Shown here piece by piece: positions 5,960 to 7,551 of a stretch of DNA of 7,551 nucleotides. Within the stretch, counting starts at the first letter, position 1, and each line of letters starts with the position of its first letter. The notes under the pieces are model-generated. The model ran no database searches. It was not told the origin of the DNA and worked only from the letters and a program-made list of their open reading frames with translations. A program made the position numbers and the translations under genes. Source of the DNA: Candidatus Alkanophagales archaeon (GTDB lineage: Archaea; Halobacteriota; Syntropharchaeia; Alkanophagales; B39-G2); assembly GCA_003661185.1 (NCBI GenBank), contig QMVQ01000071.1:1-7551 (forward strand), written 5' to 3'.

Positions 5960-6892
5960 TTATGAAAATTGCCCATCGTCTTTTTTACTTCTAAGCACTA
6001 GCTTTGCCCCAGGAGCTACTTCATAGGCAACAGCTTTCAAACGCTTTTGCCGTTCTTCATTCATATTGTAATTTGATGGAGATACCACAATATGGCTAAT
6101 CTTTTCTAGCCCACCTTTCCCCGAAGGATCAAATCGCTTCCAGTCATCGCCGTATTCTTCACGTAAGTAAGACTCACTATTAGCAGGAACAAGGAATTTC
6201 ATACCATAGAATTCAGTATGACGAAACTTAAAAAAGTAGTGTGCAGGGATTGCAACGATCCCATAAAGTCCCCCCCATTTCCTCCAAAACCTACTAAAAA
6301 CGGCTATCAGAGCACTTCGAATAGGCTGAAAAAATTTTTGACGAAAAGCGATTCGTAAAATCTTTGAAAAAATCTGTATCAAACCTATCAATACACTATT
6401 ATCGCACAACTGCAATAAGTGTTCAGGAATTTCATTAAAATATAGAATATGTATAATATTTCTCAATATTTTGGTCGAAAGGTTCGTGTTACGAGCTATA
6501 CCCATTACAGCATAGCCGTTCACTTCTTCATACATTTTAAGGTGTATCAACAATCCATCTCGTTTTACCGAAACCAAGCCGTGCAAAGTCTCGCGACCTG
6601 GATCGTAATTTTCTATTACTCTGAATCCCAGTGCTCTAAGTTGTGGGATAATAGCGACAAATTTACATCGATCCCTCATCCACATTCCGAGATCAATGTC
6701 TCTATCACCTGGTATGATATGTCCAAAGGCCATACAGCCCAAAAGCGTCCCACTCTGCAACCAGAAATGAATGCCAGCTTTTTCTAACAATATTTTCAGT
6801 TCACAAAGGTCTCGCACCGTTTCCATCTCACCTCCAAATCGTTCGCAGGTTAGTTCCGACATCCTTTGGCAGTAAGATCTCATGCCTATCAT
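5960..6892 (-). CDS. LicD family protein (phosphoryl-substituent transferase-like)
   Basis: This 310-residue protein has the LicD hallmarks of a nucleotidyltransferase-like fold. SGTLLG lies at 47-52. GDRDIDLGMW at 62-71 carries the acidic residues D63, D65 and D67, the likely metal ligands. The C-terminal signature runs from FYGMKFLVP (228-236) through SYLREEYGDDW (241-251). LicD proteins are known for attaching phosphorylcholine to surface glycans, and relatives are thought to transfer other phospho-linked groups; the substituent here is unknown. Residues about 140-225 form a hydrophobic or amphipathic stretch that may sit on the membrane. The DNA coding for it is very AT-rich (about 26 % GC over 6361-6480), unlike the flanking genes, which suggests separate ancestry. 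It overlaps the flippase stop by four bases. The stop TAA at 5960-5962 is three bases before the small membrane ORF. No choline uptake or activation gene is visible in the window. Confidence 0.85.
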   Translation of the reverse strand: MIGMRSYCQRMSELTCERFGGEMETVRDLCELKILLEKAGIHFWLQSGTLLGCMAFGHIIPGDRDIDLGMWMRDRCKFVAIIPQLRALGFRVIENYDPGRETLHGLVSVKRDGLLIHLKMYEEVNGYAVMGIARNTNLSTKILRNIIHILYFNEIPEHLLQLCDNSVLIGLIQIFSKILRIAFRQKFFQPIRSALIAVFSRFWRKWGGLYGIVAIPAHYFFKFRHTEFYGMKFLVPANSESYLREEYGDDWKRFDPSGKGGLEKISHIVVSPSNYNMNEERQKRLKAVAYEVAPGAKLVLRSKKDDGQFS

Positions 6893-7551
6893 ATCTCCTT
6901 TTTGCCGTGTTGAAGTCGAAGGATACGAAAGGTAAAGTATACATTTAAAAAATTCACGATTCCTAGAGTAATCGTGGTTACAATAGCCGCTCCTTCAATT
7001 CCCCACAATAGGACGAGCACCACATTTAAGAACAGGTTTATACCAACTCCAATTCCTACGCTAAAAGTGGCTTTTTTCTCATGGCCGCTCATAATGAGGA
7101 AATGTCCCACAGGCCCTGTGGCAGCATTGATAAGCTGGCCTCCTGTAATAATCGCTAACGCAGTCATGCTTTCTGTAAATGCCTCCCCGAAAGCCAATCG
7201 AAGAAACCAAGACCCCCTGAGTGTAAACAACAGCACAAAGGGCAAGGCAAAAGCAGTCGCCACACCGGAGGCAGTGAGCATGACCTTGCGAAGTTTAGCT
7301 TTATCTCCCATAGCATAAAGCTGCGCCAAAGTGGGTGCTATGGCCGTGTTGACGGCCATCAACCCGAAGGGGATAAGCAGGCCAGTCTGATAAGCCACCT
7401 TATAAAGACCCACCTCTTCAGGGCTACGCATCCAGCCGAGCATCAGGATTCCTGCATGTTGGGGAATCAAGTTGAGAAGCGCAAGGAAAGCCAGAGAGAG
7501 GGCGCTGCGAACCCAAGCGGAGGTATTTTGGTTCACGACATTAGGGGGGAC
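6889..7551 (-). CDS. Wzx-type polysaccharide flippase, C-terminal half (5' end outside window)
   Basis: This is the C-terminal 220 residues of a multi-helix membrane protein. The frame is still open at the right edge, so the GTG at 7536 is an internal Val codon rather than the start. Family members usually have about 400-500 residues, so roughly half is missing. Hydrophobic helices alternate with short basic loops. A central segment has a flippase-like pattern (EEVGLYKVAYQTGLLIPFGL, then APTLAQLY), followed by FGEAFTES, MSGHEKK and a GIEGAAIVT helix near the end. These fit the polysaccharide exporter (PST/MviN/MATE-like) group, which flips undecaprenyl-linked repeat units across the inner membrane. 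The stop codon overlaps the LicD-like start by four bases (ATGA). Hand-counted lines are about 47-57 % GC, higher than the next gene. The family call is from pattern recognition only, and the polymer it handles cannot be read from the sequence. Confidence 0.85.
   Translation of the reverse strand, partial: VPPNVVNQNTSAWVRSALSLAFLALLNLIPQHAGILMLGWMRSPEEVGLYKVAYQTGLLIPFGLMAVNTAIAPTLAQLYAMGDKAKLRKVMLTASGVATAFALPFVLLFTLRGSWFLRLAFGEAFTESMTALAIITGGQLINAATGPVGHFLIMSGHEKKATFSVGIGVGINLFLNVVLVLLWGIEGAAIVTTITLGIVNFLNVYFTFRILRLQHGKKEI
6895..6900 (-). promoter_or_regulatory. Ribosome binding site of the LicD-like gene
   Basis: The transcript reads AAGGAG two bases before the ATG at 6892 and eleven bases before a second in-frame ATG at 6883 (Met4). 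Two bases is too close for normal initiation, while eleven is at the long end of the usable range. Either Met4 is the true start, or the ATGA junction with the flippase stop drives initiation by coupling. The two proteins differ by three residues only. Confidence 0.6.

Noticed and set aside
5934..5960. ATG at 5960 overlapping the LicD stop as a start
   Set aside because: This frame stops after eight codons. The ATG at 5956 opens the 44-residue frame.
6974..7318. 114-residue plus-strand frame
   Set aside because: Antisense shadow of the flippase, with no domain and no plausible start context.
7536..7551. GTG at 7536 as the flippase start
   Set aside because: The frame continues open to the edge, and the visible part matches only the C-terminal half of the family.

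Overview
This window is the inside of a bacterial surface-polysaccharide (O-antigen, capsule or exopolysaccharide) gene cluster of the Wzx/Wzy type. Every supported gene lies on the minus strand, so transcription runs right to left. The genes are packed with four-base overlaps or gaps of 31 bases or less. I see no internal promoter, terminator, RNA gene, insertion sequence or CRISPR array. The organism cannot be named. A flippase, a Wzy-like polymerase and a polyprenyl-phosphate glycosylphosphotransferase point to a bacterium. Composition is uneven: hand-counted 60-base lines range from about 22-38 % GC inside the LicD-like gene to about 53-62 % in parts of the sulfotransferase and central glycosyltransferase genes. 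That is typical of a mosaic cluster built by transfer.

In transcription order: (1) the C-terminal half of a Wzx-type flippase, cut by the right edge (6889-7551); (2) a LicD-family protein (5960-6892); (3) a previously uncalled 44-residue single-helix membrane protein (5822-5956); (4) a Wzy-like polymerase (4485-5831); (5) a sulfotransferase-like protein (3754-4488); (6) a GT4 glycosyltransferase with an unusual C-terminal tail (2348-3748); (7) a GDP-mannose 3,5-epimerase-like enzyme (1462-2451); (8) a WbuB-like GT4 glycosyltransferase starting at GTG (263-1465); (9) the first 77 codons of a polyprenyl-phosphate glycosylphosphotransferase, cut by the left edge (1-231).

Inferred joint function: gene 9 loads the first sugar phosphate onto the lipid carrier, and genes 6 and 8 add sugars. 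Gene 7 supplies a GDP-L-galactose or GDP-L-gulose type donor. Wzx flips the unit and Wzy polymerises it. The LicD-like protein and the sulfotransferase would add phospho-substituents and sulfate, giving a strongly charged polymer.

Points that most deserve a second look: the small membrane ORF coupled to both neighbours; a GDP-mannose 3,5-epimerase with all four catalytic residues in a bacterial polysaccharide operon; the LicD plus sulfotransferase combination; the 104-base overlap of glycosyltransferase and epimerase at a composition boundary; and a hairpin that buries the ribosome binding site of the last gene.
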